Of a stretch of 64,000 nt of DNA, positions 42,590-52,525 are shown piece after piece. The notes below the pieces were generated by a model. That model was not told where the DNA came from, did no database searches, and worked only from the letters and a program-made list of their open reading frames with translations. The DNA is from Jeotgalibacillus haloalkalitolerans. GTDB taxonomy: Bacteria > Bacillota > Bacilli > Bacillales > Jeotgalibacillaceae. The position numbers were made by a program, and so were the translations under genes. Position 1 is the first letter of the stretch; every line of letters starts with the position of its first letter. Location of the stretch: positions 1-64,000 of the forward strand of contig NZ_JAXQNN010000002.1 in assembly GCF_034427455.1 (NCBI RefSeq), read 5' to 3'.

Positions 42590-44083
42590 ATGAGACTTTC
42601 AGAGCTGACAGGCTGCCTGCCCTTTTATGAGATAAAAGGCCCTGAATCAGACCCTGAGATCCTTAAGGTTTGTCATCACCATCAGGATGTGGAACCCGGA
42701 TCGCTTTTTACAGCAATTAAAGGTGAAAAATCTGATGGCAGGTTTTATATTGATAAAGCGATTGAGAAAGGTGCAGCTGCTGTCCTTTCTGATACTGAAT
42801 ATGACTTGTCGGTCCCGCTGATTATCGTAAGACAGCCGCGCCACGCACTTGCCTATATTGCCAATCACTTTTATGATTATCCGAGCTTTGATTTAAATGT
42901 GATTGGCGTAACAGGTACAAATGGCAAAACGACTGTCACACATATGGTTCAGAGTATTTTAGAATCACAGGGGCTGAAAACAGGAATTATTGGCACGCTT
43001 TATATGAAGCAGGGTGACCGGGTGATGAAAGCTGAGAATACTACACCTGACAGTCTCCTCCTTCAGCAGACGCTCTCTGATTTCAGGGCAGAAGGCGTTC
43101 AGGCTGCCGTCCTTGAAGCATCCTCCCATGGATTAGCCCAGGGCAGAATGTACGGCTGTGATGTCGATATTGCGATTTTTACTAATTTAACGCAGGATCA
43201 CCTGGATTACCATGAAACAATGGAGCACTATAAATGGTCAAAAACGCTGCTGTTTTCCCAGCTTGGTCATGCACATATGAAAAATTTGCCGAAGTTCGCC
43301 GTGTTAAATCATGATGATCCTTTTTCCGGAGAAATTGCAGCAGCAACGTCAGCCCATATCATTACGTATGGTTTAACACCTGAAGCTGATATTTACGCAG
43401 AAAACATAATCCAGTATAAGGAATCAACATCATTTACATTATGCACACCTTATGGAAAAGCAGACATTCAATTAAAGCTTGCGGGCTTATTTAACGTGTA
43501 CAACGCACTGGCAGCAGCTGCTGCCGGGTTTGTAAAAAGAATCCCGATTGAGTTCATTGTAAAAGGGCTGGAAAACCTCACAGGTGTTCCTGGCCGTTTT
43601 GAAATTGTAAAACATGACGGATCCTTCACGGTAATTGTTGATTATGCACATACGCCTGACAGCCTCCAGAATATTTTACAGGCCGCAAATAAAATGAATC
43701 CCGAGAAGCTGACTGTAATCGTTGGGTGTGGTGGTGACAGGGACCGTGCGAAAAGACCGGTCATGGCAAGGATCGCATGTCAGTTCGCCGATCATGCCAT
43801 TTTCACTTCAGATAATCCAAGAAGTGAGGACCCGAAGAAAATCCTGAGAGATATGGAAAAGGGCGTTCACGGACAACAATATACATCGATAGAAGACAGG
43901 CGGGCTGCAATCAGATATGCAATCAACAATGCGTCAGCAGGTGAAATCATTATTATTGCAGGAAAAGGTCACGAAAAATATCAAATCATCAAAAACGAAA
44001 AAATTCCGTTTGACGATAAATCTGTAGCGGAGAGCTTTCTGAATAAGTCTCAGCTTGAAAACGGGGTAGACCTGCCAAATTAA
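42590..44083 (+). CDS. murE: UDP-MurNAc-tripeptide synthetase MurE
   Basis: This ATP-dependent ligase adds the third residue to UDP-MurNAc-L-Ala-D-Glu in the cytosol. The 497-residue chain has 'VIGVTGTNGKTTVTHMVQSI' (P-loop), 'ENTTPDSL', 'LEASSHGLAQGR', 'NLTQDHLDYHETMEHY' and 'DYAHTPDSLQ'. The substrate motif reads 'DNPRSEDP', the Arg-containing form typical of meso-diaminopimelate addition. murF is not in the cluster, as in B. subtilis. Ends at a terminator (44132). Confidence 0.96.
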   Translation: MRLSELTGCLPFYEIKGPESDPEILKVCHHHQDVEPGSLFTAIKGEKSDGRFYIDKAIEKGAAAVLSDTEYDLSVPLIIVRQPRHALAYIANHFYDYPSFDLNVIGVTGTNGKTTVTHMVQSILESQGLKTGIIGTLYMKQGDRVMKAENTTPDSLLLQQTLSDFRAEGVQAAVLEASSHGLAQGRMYGCDVDIAIFTNLTQDHLDYHETMEHYKWSKTLLFSQLGHAHMKNLPKFAVLNHDDPFSGEIAAATSAHIITYGLTPEADIYAENIIQYKESTSFTLCTPYGKADIQLKLAGLFNVYNALAAAAAGFVKRIPIEFIVKGLENLTGVPGRFEIVKHDGSFTVIVDYAHTPDSLQNILQAANKMNPEKLTVIVGCGGDRDRAKRPVMARIACQFADHAIFTSDNPRSEDPKKILRDMEKGVHGQQYTSIEDRRAAIRYAINNASAGEIIIIAGKGHEKYQIIKNEKIPFDDKSVAESFLNKSQLENGVDLPN

Positions 44084-44131
44084 ATACACTTTTGTTTTCT
44101 CGTCGAATTATTTTTTAACATCATTTCATGC

Positions 44132-44165
44132 AAGAGCCAGTGGCTTCACAGTTGCTGGCTCTTTT
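44132..44165 (+). terminator. Intrinsic terminator after murE
   Basis: AAGAGCCAG / CTGGCTCTTTT with a 14-nt loop holding a 2-bp GC extension. It suggests mraY has its own promoter in the following 190 bp, where I see no clear consensus. Confidence 0.75.
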
Positions 44166-44361
44166 AGTGTTGCATTCAACGTCCTCCACAGGAAAACGGA
44201 AATGATTAATCAAGGATTATGTCAGCGTTTGATTCCTTCCTGAAATGTAAATGTAAAAAACTTTCGCGCTACAATCACTGCAATTATGGTAAAATGAGAG
44301 ATTGTCAGCATACAACATAAAAAGTACAATAAACTGGAACAAATTGTTAGGAGGAAGCAAG

Positions 44362-45336
44362 ATGTCAGTATTCGCTGTAATATTAGCAGCAATATTTGGA
44401 TTTGGAATTTCCGCAGCTGCAGCTCCGGTATTTATTCCTTATTTAAGAAGATTAAAGTTTGGACAGAGTATCAGGGAAGAGGGACCGGAGTCTCATCAGA
44501 AAAAGTCGGGAACGCCTACAATGGGTGGTCTGATTATTCTGAGTGCAATGACACTTGCAACCGTTATTGTCAGTGCCATTTACGGTGTTCTTTCTGTTAC
44601 GACATTACTATTATTAATGGTTACAATTACTTTTGGTATTCTCGGATTCCTGGATGACTTTATTAAGGTAGCGAAGAAAAGGAACCTCGGATTGACGTCT
44701 AAACAGAAGCTACTTGGTCAAATCGTGATTGCCATTATCTTTTATATTATTTTCAGCGCGAATGATTTTTCTTCAATTATTTCGATTCCATTTACATCGA
44801 TTGAATTGAATCTGGGAATTGTTTATGTCGCGTTCGTGATCTTCTGGTTAGTCGGTTTCTCAAATGCAGTTAATCTGACTGATGGACTTGACGGACTGGT
44901 ATCAGGAACAGCTGTAATTGCTTTTGGTGCATTTGCGCTGATTGCATGGCAGCAGGAACAGCTTGCCCTGGCGATTTTCTGTATGGCAGCTGTTGGAGCA
45001 CTGCTTGGATTCCTGCTATTTAATGCGCATCCTGCAAAGGTATTTATGGGAGACACAGGATCCCTTGCTCTTGGTGGGGCGATTGGTACGGTTTCGCTAC
45101 TTGCGAAGCAGGAAGTACTGCTTTTATTAATCGGGATTGTATTTGTACTTGAAACACTATCTGTCATGATACAGGTAACTTCTTTTAAAACTACAGGAAA
45201 AAGAGTGTTCAAAATGAGTCCGCTTCATCACCACTTTGAACTGACTGGCTGGTCAGAGTGGAAAGTTGTCACTGTCTTCTGGACAGTCGGTCTTGCGGCA
45301 GGCGTTCTGGGCGTTCTGATAGGAGTGTACGGCTGA
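44362..45336 (+). CDS. mraY: MraY, phospho-MurNAc-pentapeptide translocase (lipid I synthase)
   Basis: This polytopic enzyme of 324 residues (same as B. subtilis) moves phospho-MurNAc-pentapeptide to undecaprenyl phosphate. Marks are '[15 protein letters not shown]', '[13 protein letters not shown]' (Asp-Asp), '[12 protein letters not shown]' and '[14 protein letters not shown]' (His cluster). ATG 44362 follows TTAGGAGG; the longer frame from 44302 precedes the site. The stop shares a base with the murD start. Confidence 0.97.
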   Translation: MSVFAVILAAIFGFGISAAAAPVFIPYLRRLKFGQSIREEGPESHQKKSGTPTMGGLIILSAMTLATVIVSAIYGVLSVTTLLLLMVTITFGILGFLDDFIKVAKKRNLGLTSKQKLLGQIVIAIIFYIIFSANDFSSIISIPFTSIELNLGIVYVAFVIFWLVGFSNAVNLTDGLDGLVSGTAVIAFGAFALIAWQQEQLALAIFCMAAVGALLGFLLFNAHPAKVFMGDTGSLALGGAIGTVSLLAKQEVLLLLIGIVFVLETLSVMIQVTSFKTTGKRVFKMSPLHHHFELTGWSEWKVVTVFWTVGLAAGVLGVLIGVYG

Positions 45337-46688
45337 TGATTGATTATAAAGGTTATCAAAACAAAAAAGTGTTAGTTGTTGGGCTGGCTAAAAGCGGGGT
45401 TGCAGCATCATTGCTTCTCCACAGACTTGGTGCTTTCGTTACAGTAAATGACTGGAAGCCTCTATCGGAAAATAAAGATGCCCAGCAGCTGCTAGATCAG
45501 GGGATTAAAGTGATTTGCGGAAGTCATCCTGTAGAATTACTTGATGAAGGCTTTGAGCTGATTGTCAAAAATCCCGGCATTCCATATAATAACCCTTTAA
45601 TTAAAGGGGCGATTGCCAAAGGTCTGCCGGTTCTGACTGAAGTCGAGCTTGCATATCACATCAGTGAAGCAGATATCATTGGTGTAACCGGAACAAACGG
45701 TAAAACGACTACAACCACACTGATTCATGAAATGATTACAAAGGATCAAAAGAAATCTTATGCAGCTGGTAATATTGGAACGGTTGCATGTGAAGTCGCT
45801 CAGATTGCACAGCCCGGTGAAGCGATGGTTATTGAACTTTCATCCTTTCAGCTGATGGGTATCAGACAATTTGCGCCATCCATTTCGATTATCACCAATA
45901 TATATGATGCCCACCTGGATTATCATGCTTCCAAAAAGGAATATGTAGATGCTAAAGCTGCTATCACAAGAAATCAGACAGCTGAAGATTATTTGATCGT
46001 AAACGCTGATCAGGAGGAATTAATGGCAGCTGTGAAACACAGTAAAGCACAGTTGAACCCATTTTCTACAAAGAGATTTCTTGATAAGGGTATTTCCACT
46101 GATGGAGAGAAGATCTTTATGAATGGTGAAGCCATTGTGGCAATGAAGGATATTGTGCTTCCAGGACGACATAACTTGGAGAATATTATGGCAGCGATCG
46201 GTGCTGCCAAATTATATGGTGTATCAGATGAAAGCATTAGACAAGTGCTGACCGAGTTCTCAGGCGTAAAACACCGCACACAATTTGTAAGAGAATGGAA
46301 TAATATTAAGTTCTATAATGATTCAAAAGCGACAAACATTCTTGCGACCCAAAGTGCGCTTGATGCATTTAGTTCGCCTACTATCCTTTTATGTGGCGGG
46401 CTTGACCGGGGCAATAGCTTTGATGAGCTTGCTGAATCAATGTCCAATGTGAAAACTGCGGTTGTATTTGGTGAAACAGCAGATAAAATGGCAGATACAG
46501 CGAAGCATGCAGGTGTTGAACATATTATAAACGTTAAGGATGTTGAAGAGGCAGTATTTGCGGCGGCTGAGGCTGCACAAAGCGGTGACATTGTATTGCT
46601 GTCACCTGCCTGTGCAAGCTGGGATCAGTACCCGACATTTGAAGTGCGTGGAGACATATTTATTGATGCGGTGAATAAGCTGAAGTAA
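45336..46688 (+). CDS. murD: UDP-MurNAc-L-Ala-D-glutamate ligase MurD
   Basis: This 450-residue cytosolic ligase adds D-Glu. 'KVLVVGLAKSGVAASLLLHR' is the N-terminal Rossmann motif, 'IIGVTGTNGKTTTTTLIHEM' the ATP loop, 'IELSSFQLMGI', 'IYDAHLDYHASKKEY' and 'FYNDSKATN' follow. The ATG at 45336 overlaps the mraY stop (TGATG), with GGAG 13 nt upstream; the longer frame from 45258 is inside mraY. Confidence 0.97.
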   Translation: MIDYKGYQNKKVLVVGLAKSGVAASLLLHRLGAFVTVNDWKPLSENKDAQQLLDQGIKVICGSHPVELLDEGFELIVKNPGIPYNNPLIKGAIAKGLPVLTEVELAYHISEADIIGVTGTNGKTTTTTLIHEMITKDQKKSYAAGNIGTVACEVAQIAQPGEAMVIELSSFQLMGIRQFAPSISIITNIYDAHLDYHASKKEYVDAKAAITRNQTAEDYLIVNADQEELMAAVKHSKAQLNPFSTKRFLDKGISTDGEKIFMNGEAIVAMKDIVLPGRHNLENIMAAIGAAKLYGVSDESIRQVLTEFSGVKHRTQFVREWNNIKFYNDSKATNILATQSALDAFSSPTILLCGGLDRGNSFDELAESMSNVKTAVVFGETADKMADTAKHAGVEHIINVKDVEEAVFAAAEAAQSGDIVLLSPACASWDQYPTFEVRGDIFIDAVNKLK

Positions 46689-46710
46689 ATACGTTGAAGG
46701 GACGAATGGG

Positions 46711-47781
46711 ATGGATCGTCTGCTATTTTCTTTCGTACTGATCTGCTCAATATTTGGTGTAATGTTAATTGATAGTGCAAGCAGTGTATGGGCATTAGAC
46801 CGTTTCGGTGATGCCCATTTTTTTTCGGCCAGACAGGCTATTTACCTGGTGGCAGGTCTTGTTGTGATGCTGGTAGTATCAAGAATTGATTATCTATTCT
46901 GGTATAGGCACGCAAAAATGATTTACATAACTACAGTCATTTTACTTGTTATTGTGTTAATTCCAGGTATAGGCCTCGAAAGAAACGGTTCCCAAAGCTG
47001 GATTGGCGTCGGACCTCTTTCAGTTCAGCCGGCGGAACTTGCTAAAACAGGAGTATTGATGCTGACCGCGGGACTTATCAGTTCTAATAGAAAAAAACTA
47101 ACGTTGAAACAGACGTTCTTCCTGATGCTCGTTGTCTTATTTCCATTTGGCATCGTAATGCTGCAGCCTGATTTGGGAACAGGTACTGTACTTGCCGGGA
47201 GTGGCTTATCGCTATTGTTTTTAGCTGGTGTCAGTATACGGTTTTTTTTATGTCTGTTCGGCACAGGTGTGGCAGGGTTTGCCGCATTAGTCATTGCTGC
47301 GCCATACAGAATGCAGAGAATCTATTCTTTTATAGATCCATGGCAGGATCCGCTCGGAGCAGGCTTTCAAATTATCCAGTCACTTTATGCAGCAGGACCG
47401 GGTGGCCTGTTTGGTGCAGGTTTTTTTGAAAGCAGACAGAAACATTTCTATCTTCCGGAGCCTCAGAATGATTTTATTTTTGCGATAGCAGCTGAAGAGC
47501 TTGGGCTGGCGGGCAGCATGATGATTGTTTTTCTTTTTTCAGTCGTGATCTGGAGGGGAATTCTGATTGCACTTCATGCACCGGACAGCTTCAGTAAGCT
47601 GCTTGCAGGAGGGATTACGATTTCGCTTGGTTTACAGGCGGTGATGAATATATCAGTGGTGATCGGATTAATTCCTGTTACGGGTATTACACTGCCGTTT
47701 TTCAGTTATGGAGGCTCATCATTAATGGTTGTGCTGAGTATGAGCGGGATATTATTAAATATCAGCCGTCATGCAAAGTAG
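46711..47781 (+). CDS. spoVE: SpoVE, SEDS-family sporulation glycosyltransferase
   Basis: This 356-residue membrane protein is a paralogue of FtsW; it polymerises spore cortex with SpoVD. SEDS marks: 'GSQSWIGVGPLSVQPAELAK', 'LQPDLGTGTVLAGSG', 'ESRQKHFYLPEPQNDFIFA' and 'PVTGITLPFFSYGGSS'. 'FIDPWQDPLGAGFQIIQSLY' is close to B. subtilis SpoVE, and the dcw position agrees. The N terminus is about ten residues shorter than in B. subtilis. In B. subtilis murG and murB follow; here divIB follows directly. Confidence 0.92.
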   Translation: MDRLLFSFVLICSIFGVMLIDSASSVWALDRFGDAHFFSARQAIYLVAGLVVMLVVSRIDYLFWYRHAKMIYITTVILLVIVLIPGIGLERNGSQSWIGVGPLSVQPAELAKTGVLMLTAGLISSNRKKLTLKQTFFLMLVVLFPFGIVMLQPDLGTGTVLAGSGLSLLFLAGVSIRFFLCLFGTGVAGFAALVIAAPYRMQRIYSFIDPWQDPLGAGFQIIQSLYAAGPGGLFGAGFFESRQKHFYLPEPQNDFIFAIAAEELGLAGSMMIVFLFSVVIWRGILIALHAPDSFSKLLAGGITISLGLQAVMNISVVIGLIPVTGITLPFFSYGGSSLMVVLSMSGILLNISRHAK

Positions 47782-47907
47782 CTATTTTACATTTTCATGA
47801 CGATCAACAAGTTTCTGTATGTTCTAAGCGTTCAATAGTGTAGTATTAAGGTAGATTTATAAAGAGTAATGTGATTGTGGTTTAACCACATGACTGGAGT
47901 GAAAAGA

Positions 47908-48768
47908 ATGAAACGCAAGCCGGTTGTCTCGCTTGAAGACAGAGTGCCGCAATTAAGACAGCGCCGGCGTAAAAGAGCGAACAGGCGCTTAGTTGGAGTG
48001 GTTTTACTATTCGTTTTCATGATTATTATCGTCCTGTACTTTCAGTCTCCTTACAGTAAGGTACAGAACATTCAAATATCAGGAAATAGTGGGATCTCTG
48101 AGGAACTGGCCATTCAATTAAGTGGAATTTCAACCGGAGACCCTTACTGGACTTTAGATATTGAAGAAGCTGAAATCAGACTAAAAGATAATAATATGAT
48201 TAAAAATGCAGAAATAAAGAGGGATTTACCCTTAAACGTAGAAGTGAGCATTGAAGAATATGACAAGGTGGCACTTAGCAGAGAAGGACAGCAGTATAAA
48301 GCTGTATATGAAAACGGCTTTATCAGTGAACCTCAGCCAGTGCAGGATATTAACTTCAGTGCTCCGGTACTGAACGGCTTTCAGCAGGGACAAGTATTAA
48401 GTGATCTCGCATCCGCTCTGTCAAACCTTCCGGGAAATGTCTTAAACTCCATTTCTGAAGTGCATTATTCTCCTTCTGAAGTTGATTCCAATAGAATCGT
48501 ATTGTATATGAACGATGGTTTTGAAGTTCATGCAGTCATTCCCACCCTTGTTGAGAAAATGACGCACTACCCTTCAATTGTGAGTCAGCTTGACCCTGAG
48601 GTAAAAGGGGTTATTGATCTTGAAGTAGGGTCCTACTTCAGAGCTTATAATGCCGGCGAAACAGCAAATGGGGATACAGAAGAAGCACTGGAAGAACAGA
48701 TTGAGGAAGCTGCAGAAGGATTACCTGATAATGATGTTCCAACCATTGAGGAAAACTCAGAAGGGTAA
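47908..48768 (+). CDS. divIB: Cell division protein DivIB (FtsQ)
   Basis: This 286-residue bitopic protein has a basic cytoplasmic N terminus with an Arg/Lys-rich run, one transmembrane helix (about 32-50), then a POTRA domain ('VQNIQISGNSGISEELAIQL') and the beta domain. An acidic Glu-rich tail is typical of Firmicute DivIB. It works with FtsL and DivIC. ATG 47908 follows GGAGTGAAAAGA; ATGs at 47875 and 47890 lack a site. Confidence 0.92.
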   Translation: MKRKPVVSLEDRVPQLRQRRRKRANRRLVGVVLLFVFMIIIVLYFQSPYSKVQNIQISGNSGISEELAIQLSGISTGDPYWTLDIEEAEIRLKDNNMIKNAEIKRDLPLNVEVSIEEYDKVALSREGQQYKAVYENGFISEPQPVQDINFSAPVLNGFQQGQVLSDLASALSNLPGNVLNSISEVHYSPSEVDSNRIVLYMNDGFEVHAVIPTLVEKMTHYPSIVSQLDPEVKGVIDLEVGSYFRAYNAGETANGDTEEALEEQIEEAAEGLPDNDVPTIEENSEG

Positions 48769-48961
48769 AACTGTTAAAGTATGAATTTGTCAGTAATATC
48801 GGTCATTTATTACTTTTCTGAGTATCTTAATTGGTGTAGACTATACCTATTGAGGTTTCAAACATGAAACTTGGAAAAAAAGCTTTTAACAAATAGCAGA
48901 TAAAATTAAAAATTAACTCATTAAAAATGAATGTGTACAAGGTTTGAAGGAGGTGCCACAC

Positions 48962-50254
48962 GTGAGCAATAACGAGTATTATGTCAGTCTTGACATTGGA
49001 TCCTCTTCTGTAAAAGTTGTGATTGCAGAATTGGTCCATGATTCAGTAAATATTATAGGGGTCGGAAATGTAGAGTCTGAGGGAATCCGTAAAGGGTCCA
49101 TTGTAGATATTGATGAAACCGTACAATCTATCCAGAAAGCAGTAGATCAGGCTGAACGGATGACGGGTCTTTCAATACATAATGTAATTGTCGGAATACC
49201 AGCTAATCATGTAGCCCTGCAGCCATGCCATGGAGTAGTGGCAGTTTCTAAAGAAGATAAAGAAATCCGCGATGAAGATATTGCGCGCGTACTTGATGCT
49301 GCGCAGGTAATGCCGATGTCTCCGGACAGAGAATTAATCAATGTGATTCCACGTCAGTTCATTGTGGACGGTCTGGATGAGATTAAGGATCCACGCGGTA
49401 TGATCGGTGTAAGATTAGAGCTTGAAGGAACGGTAGTAACCGGATCAAAAACGATGCTGCATAACATTTTACGCTGTGTGGAAAAAGCAGGGCTTGAAGT
49501 AGCAGATATCTTCCTGCAGCCGCTTGCAGCAGGCACCATCGCTCTTTCTAAAGACGAGCAGGATCTGGGCACTGCAATTATTGATATCGGTGGAGGATCT
49601 ACCAGCATCGCCGTATTTGAACATGGTCATCTCATAGCAGCATCTACCGTGCCTGCAGGTGGGGAACATATTACAAAAGACCTTTCAATCGGGCTGAGAA
49701 CGACCACAGATGATGCAGAGAAGATTAAACGCAAACATGGTCACGCTTTTTATGACTATGCATCTGAAGATGAAGTGTTCAGCGTACCGATTATCGGAAG
49801 CGATCAGCATCAGCAATTTAATCAGCTGGAAATCTCTGATATTATTGAAGTTAGAATGGAAGAAATGTTTGAACTTGTATTGAATGAATTAAAAAGGCTT
49901 AACATCCACGATTTGCCGGGAGGTTATGTTCTGACTGGCGGATCTGCTGCAATGCCTGGTGTATTGGAGCTTGGCCAGGCAGTTCTTCAAAACCAGGTCC
50001 GGGTCGCTGTGCCTGATTATATCGGTGTAAGAGAACCGCAATATACTACAGCAGTAGGATTAATCAAATATGCATATAAACATGCCAAACTGCAGGGACA
50101 GGCCGATAAGCAGCCTTCAGCTTCAGAGTTGGATCATCAGGAATATGCTCAGAAAAAGCCAAGAAACAATGAAACAGGGCAAAAGCAGCAAAAGCCAAAG
50201 CAGAAAAATGAAGAGGGAAGATTTAAAAAACTGTTTGGATACTTCTTTGAATAG
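48962..50254 (+). CDS. ftsA: Cell division protein FtsA
   Basis: This actin-like ATPase of 430 residues anchors FtsZ to the membrane. 'YYVSLDIGSSSVKVVIAEL' (phosphate 1), 'AIIDIGGGSTSIAVFEHG' (phosphate 2) and 'GYVLTGGSAAMPGVLEL' (adenosine) are visible, with the 1C domain between. The tail 'GRFKKLFGYFFE' is the amphipathic membrane helix. GTG 48962 follows AAGGAGGTG. ylxW, ylxX and sbp, present before ftsA in B. subtilis, are absent. Confidence 0.96.
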   Translation: MSNNEYYVSLDIGSSSVKVVIAELVHDSVNIIGVGNVESEGIRKGSIVDIDETVQSIQKAVDQAERMTGLSIHNVIVGIPANHVALQPCHGVVAVSKEDKEIRDEDIARVLDAAQVMPMSPDRELINVIPRQFIVDGLDEIKDPRGMIGVRLELEGTVVTGSKTMLHNILRCVEKAGLEVADIFLQPLAAGTIALSKDEQDLGTAIIDIGGGSTSIAVFEHGHLIAASTVPAGGEHITKDLSIGLRTTTDDAEKIKRKHGHAFYDYASEDEVFSVPIIGSDQHQQFNQLEISDIIEVRMEEMFELVLNELKRLNIHDLPGGYVLTGGSAAMPGVLELGQAVLQNQVRVAVPDYIGVREPQYTTAVGLIKYAYKHAKLQGQADKQPSASELDHQEYAQKKPRNNETGQKQQKPKQKNEEGRFKKLFGYFFE

Positions 50255-50290
50255 AGGATCCGTAAGACATTTGAATTAGGAGGATTTGCG

Positions 50291-51460
50291 ATGTTAGATT
50301 TCGATACGAATGTTGATTCCCTGGCAACCATAAAAGTCATCGGTGTAGGCGGCGGCGGAAATAATGCTGTGAACCGTATGATCGAGCACGGTGTTCAGGG
50401 AGTAGAATTTATAGCAGTAAATACAGATGCTCAGGCACTTAATCTTTCAAAAGCAGAGATTAAGATGCAAATCGGCGGTAAGCTTACGCGCGGACTTGGT
50501 GCAGGTGCTAATCCTGAAGTTGGTAAAAAAGCAGCTGAAGAAAGCCGTGAACAGATTGAAGAAGCAATTAAAGGCGCAGATATGGTATTCGTCACAGCCG
50601 GAATGGGTGGCGGAACAGGAACTGGTGCTGCACCAGTTATTGCTCAGATTGCAAGAGAACTCGGCAGTCTGACTGTCGGAGTCGTTACACGTCCATTCAC
50701 ATTTGAAGGACGCAAGCGTGCAACGCAGGCTGCAGGCGGTATCAGCTCTATGAAGGAAGCAGTGGACACACTGATTGTGATTCCAAATGACAGACTTCTT
50801 GAAATCGTAGATAAGAGTACGCCGATGCTTGAAGCGTTCCGCGAAGCGGATAATGTACTACGCCAGGGTGTTCAGGGTATCTCAGACTTGATCGCAGTAC
50901 CTGGTCTGATCAACCTTGACTTTGCAGATGTTAAAACAATTATGTCAAACAAAGGTTCTGCACTAATGGGAATCGGTATTGCTTCAGGTGAAAACCGTGC
51001 ATCAGAAGCTGCGAAAAAGGCAATTTCAAGTCCATTACTTGAAACATCAATTGACGGTGCACAAGGCGTCCTGATGAACATTACAGGTGGTACAAACCTA
51101 AGCCTTTATGAAGTTCAGGAAGCAGCTGATATCGTTGCAAGTGCTTCTGATCAGGAAGTAAACATGATTTTTGGTTCTGTCATTGACGAGGATCTGAAAG
51201 ATGAAATTCTTGTTACAGTAATCGCGACTGGCTTTAGTGAAACACTGAATCAGGCAAAGCCTGCACGTCCTCAAATGGGTGGCCAGGTTAGACAGCAGCC
51301 TCAACAGCCAAAGCGCGAAAGAGAAAGAGAACCTGTACGTGAACAGCATCACCGTGAACGTGAAGAAGCTCCTCAGGCTGAACAGCGCAATCAGCAGCCT
51401 GTAGAGGATACACTTGATATCCCGACATTCCTGCGCAACCGCAACAGACGCAGAGGGTAA
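50291..51460 (+). CDS. ftsZ: Cell division GTPase FtsZ
   Basis: This 389-residue tubulin homologue forms the Z-ring. '[18 protein letters not shown]' and '[19 protein letters not shown]' (tubulin signature) bind GTP, and '[11 protein letters not shown]' carries the T7-loop Asp for hydrolysis. A Gln/Arg/Glu-rich linker (about 318-372) leads to the C-terminal peptide '[15 protein letters not shown]', which binds FtsA and SepF. TTAGGAGGATTTGCG precedes the ATG; ftsA is 36 nt upstream. Confidence 0.98.
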   Translation: MLDFDTNVDSLATIKVIGVGGGGNNAVNRMIEHGVQGVEFIAVNTDAQALNLSKAEIKMQIGGKLTRGLGAGANPEVGKKAAEESREQIEEAIKGADMVFVTAGMGGGTGTGAAPVIAQIARELGSLTVGVVTRPFTFEGRKRATQAAGGISSMKEAVDTLIVIPNDRLLEIVDKSTPMLEAFREADNVLRQGVQGISDLIAVPGLINLDFADVKTIMSNKGSALMGIGIASGENRASEAAKKAISSPLLETSIDGAQGVLMNITGGTNLSLYEVQEAADIVASASDQEVNMIFGSVIDEDLKDEILVTVIATGFSETLNQAKPARPQMGGQVRQQPQQPKREREREPVREQHHREREEAPQAEQRNQQPVEDTLDIPTFLRNRNRRRG

Positions 51461-51512
51461 TGGGCTATTTATATTAAAATCTTTGATAAATCTAATCCTT
51501 TGATTTATTAAT

Positions 51513-51571
51513 AAATGTGAAACGAAACGGTTACAAAGCCTGAGACAATTTTGGTCTCAGGCTTTTTTTTG
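51513..51571 (+). repeat. Interspersed repeat copy R5 (short form with terminator)
   Basis: AAATGTGAAACGAAACGGTTAC leads into AAAGCCTGAGAC / GTCTCAGGCTTT and a T-run. It is the most diverged short copy and is the ftsZ terminator. Confidence 0.7.
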
Positions 51572-51621
51572 TGGCATGATGGCGTAATTTATCCAACGAA
51601 TTATTGATTTTAATAGAGAAA

Positions 51622-51654
51622 TTGACAAGTTTCGTTCTCATCTATTTGTAGAAT
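51622..51654 (+). promoter_or_regulatory. spoIIG-type promoter with long spacer
   Basis: TTGACA (51622-51627) and TAGAAT (51649-51654) are 21 nt apart. The B. subtilis spoIIG promoter also has an over-long (22-nt) spacer and needs Spo0A~P to work with SigA. CGAA-containing half-sites lie at 51599-51602 and, inverted, TTCG at 51631-51634, possibly degenerate 0A boxes. Confidence 0.6.
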
Positions 51655-51678
51655 GTGGTTATTGGGAGGACGGGATTG

Positions 51679-52512
51679 ATGACATTGTATATCGAGTATT
51701 TACTCCTCGTAAATATTTGTGGGGGACTGCTGGTCATGTTCGCTGTAAGCAAGTGTCTGAGAACCGAAATAAACATCAGGTCAGCATGTATCATTTTATT
51801 TCTTTATACGGTGATTGAATGGCTGGCAATGGTCTACATTCCTCAACTGTCAGGTTTTTTAGCAACAGTGTCTATTCTTGTACTCAGTAAATATACTGTC
51901 AGGGGACAATTGGTTTTACATGTAGCACTTATATTACTTTTTATTTTTTCAACAGGATCCATGACCCTTTACACAGTTAATTTACTGAATTTTCAGTCTT
52001 ATTTATGGTGTGTAATGATATTATTTATTCTTTTATCGGGTCAGTTTATTTTATCCGGGAAAGCATCTGAATGGATTAGCTATTCATCTGTACAAGCATC
52101 TTTTATTTGTGAGGTTACACTAAAACAGGGTCAATCAAAATGGACGGGTAAAGGATACCTTGACTCAGGTAATGCTCTATCAGCGCCATTTAGCGGAAAA
52201 CCTGTCATGTTTGCAGATGCCCAGGTAGCATCCCGGTTACTGCCTGCGGAGGTAGTGGCTTATATTAACGGACAGTCAGCGTGTCCTGAACAATGGAAGC
52301 AAAGAATATCATTTATCCCGTCCAAATCAGTTCACAAGGATTGTAAAATCCTGCTTGGCATTGAATGTGACAGTGTAGAGGTTGAGTCAGAAGGACAGAC
52401 ATTTATATTTGAGAGAATACCTGTGATTTTCAGTAAAGAGCAGTATTATGTGGAGCAATCCTGTCATTGTCTCCTAAGTCCATTACAAATGCTGAATTGT
52501 TATCAAAAATAA
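51679..52512 (+). CDS. spoIIGA: SpoIIGA, pro-SigE processing protease
   Basis: This 277-residue protein has five N-terminal membrane helices (about 1-145) and a C-terminal aspartic protease domain with the catalytic 'GYLDSGNALSAP'. It cleaves the pro-sequence of SigE in the mother cell on a SpoIIR signal from the forespore. ATG 51679 follows GGGAGGACGGG. Gene order spoIIGA-sigE-sigG directly after ftsZ; bpr of B. subtilis is absent. Confidence 0.93.
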   Translation: MTLYIEYLLLVNICGGLLVMFAVSKCLRTEINIRSACIILFLYTVIEWLAMVYIPQLSGFLATVSILVLSKYTVRGQLVLHVALILLFIFSTGSMTLYTVNLLNFQSYLWCVMILFILLSGQFILSGKASEWISYSSVQASFICEVTLKQGQSKWTGKGYLDSGNALSAPFSGKPVMFADAQVASRLLPAEVVAYINGQSACPEQWKQRISFIPSKSVHKDCKILLGIECDSVEVESEGQTFIFERIPVIFSKEQYYVEQSCHCLLSPLQMLNCYQK

Positions 52513-52525
52513 GGAGTGCTGAGAA

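Noticed and set aside
47782-47907. Broken murG or murB between spoVE and divIB
   Set aside because: I looked for conserved MurG/MurB pieces in all frames and saw none; the gap is too short and A+T-rich.
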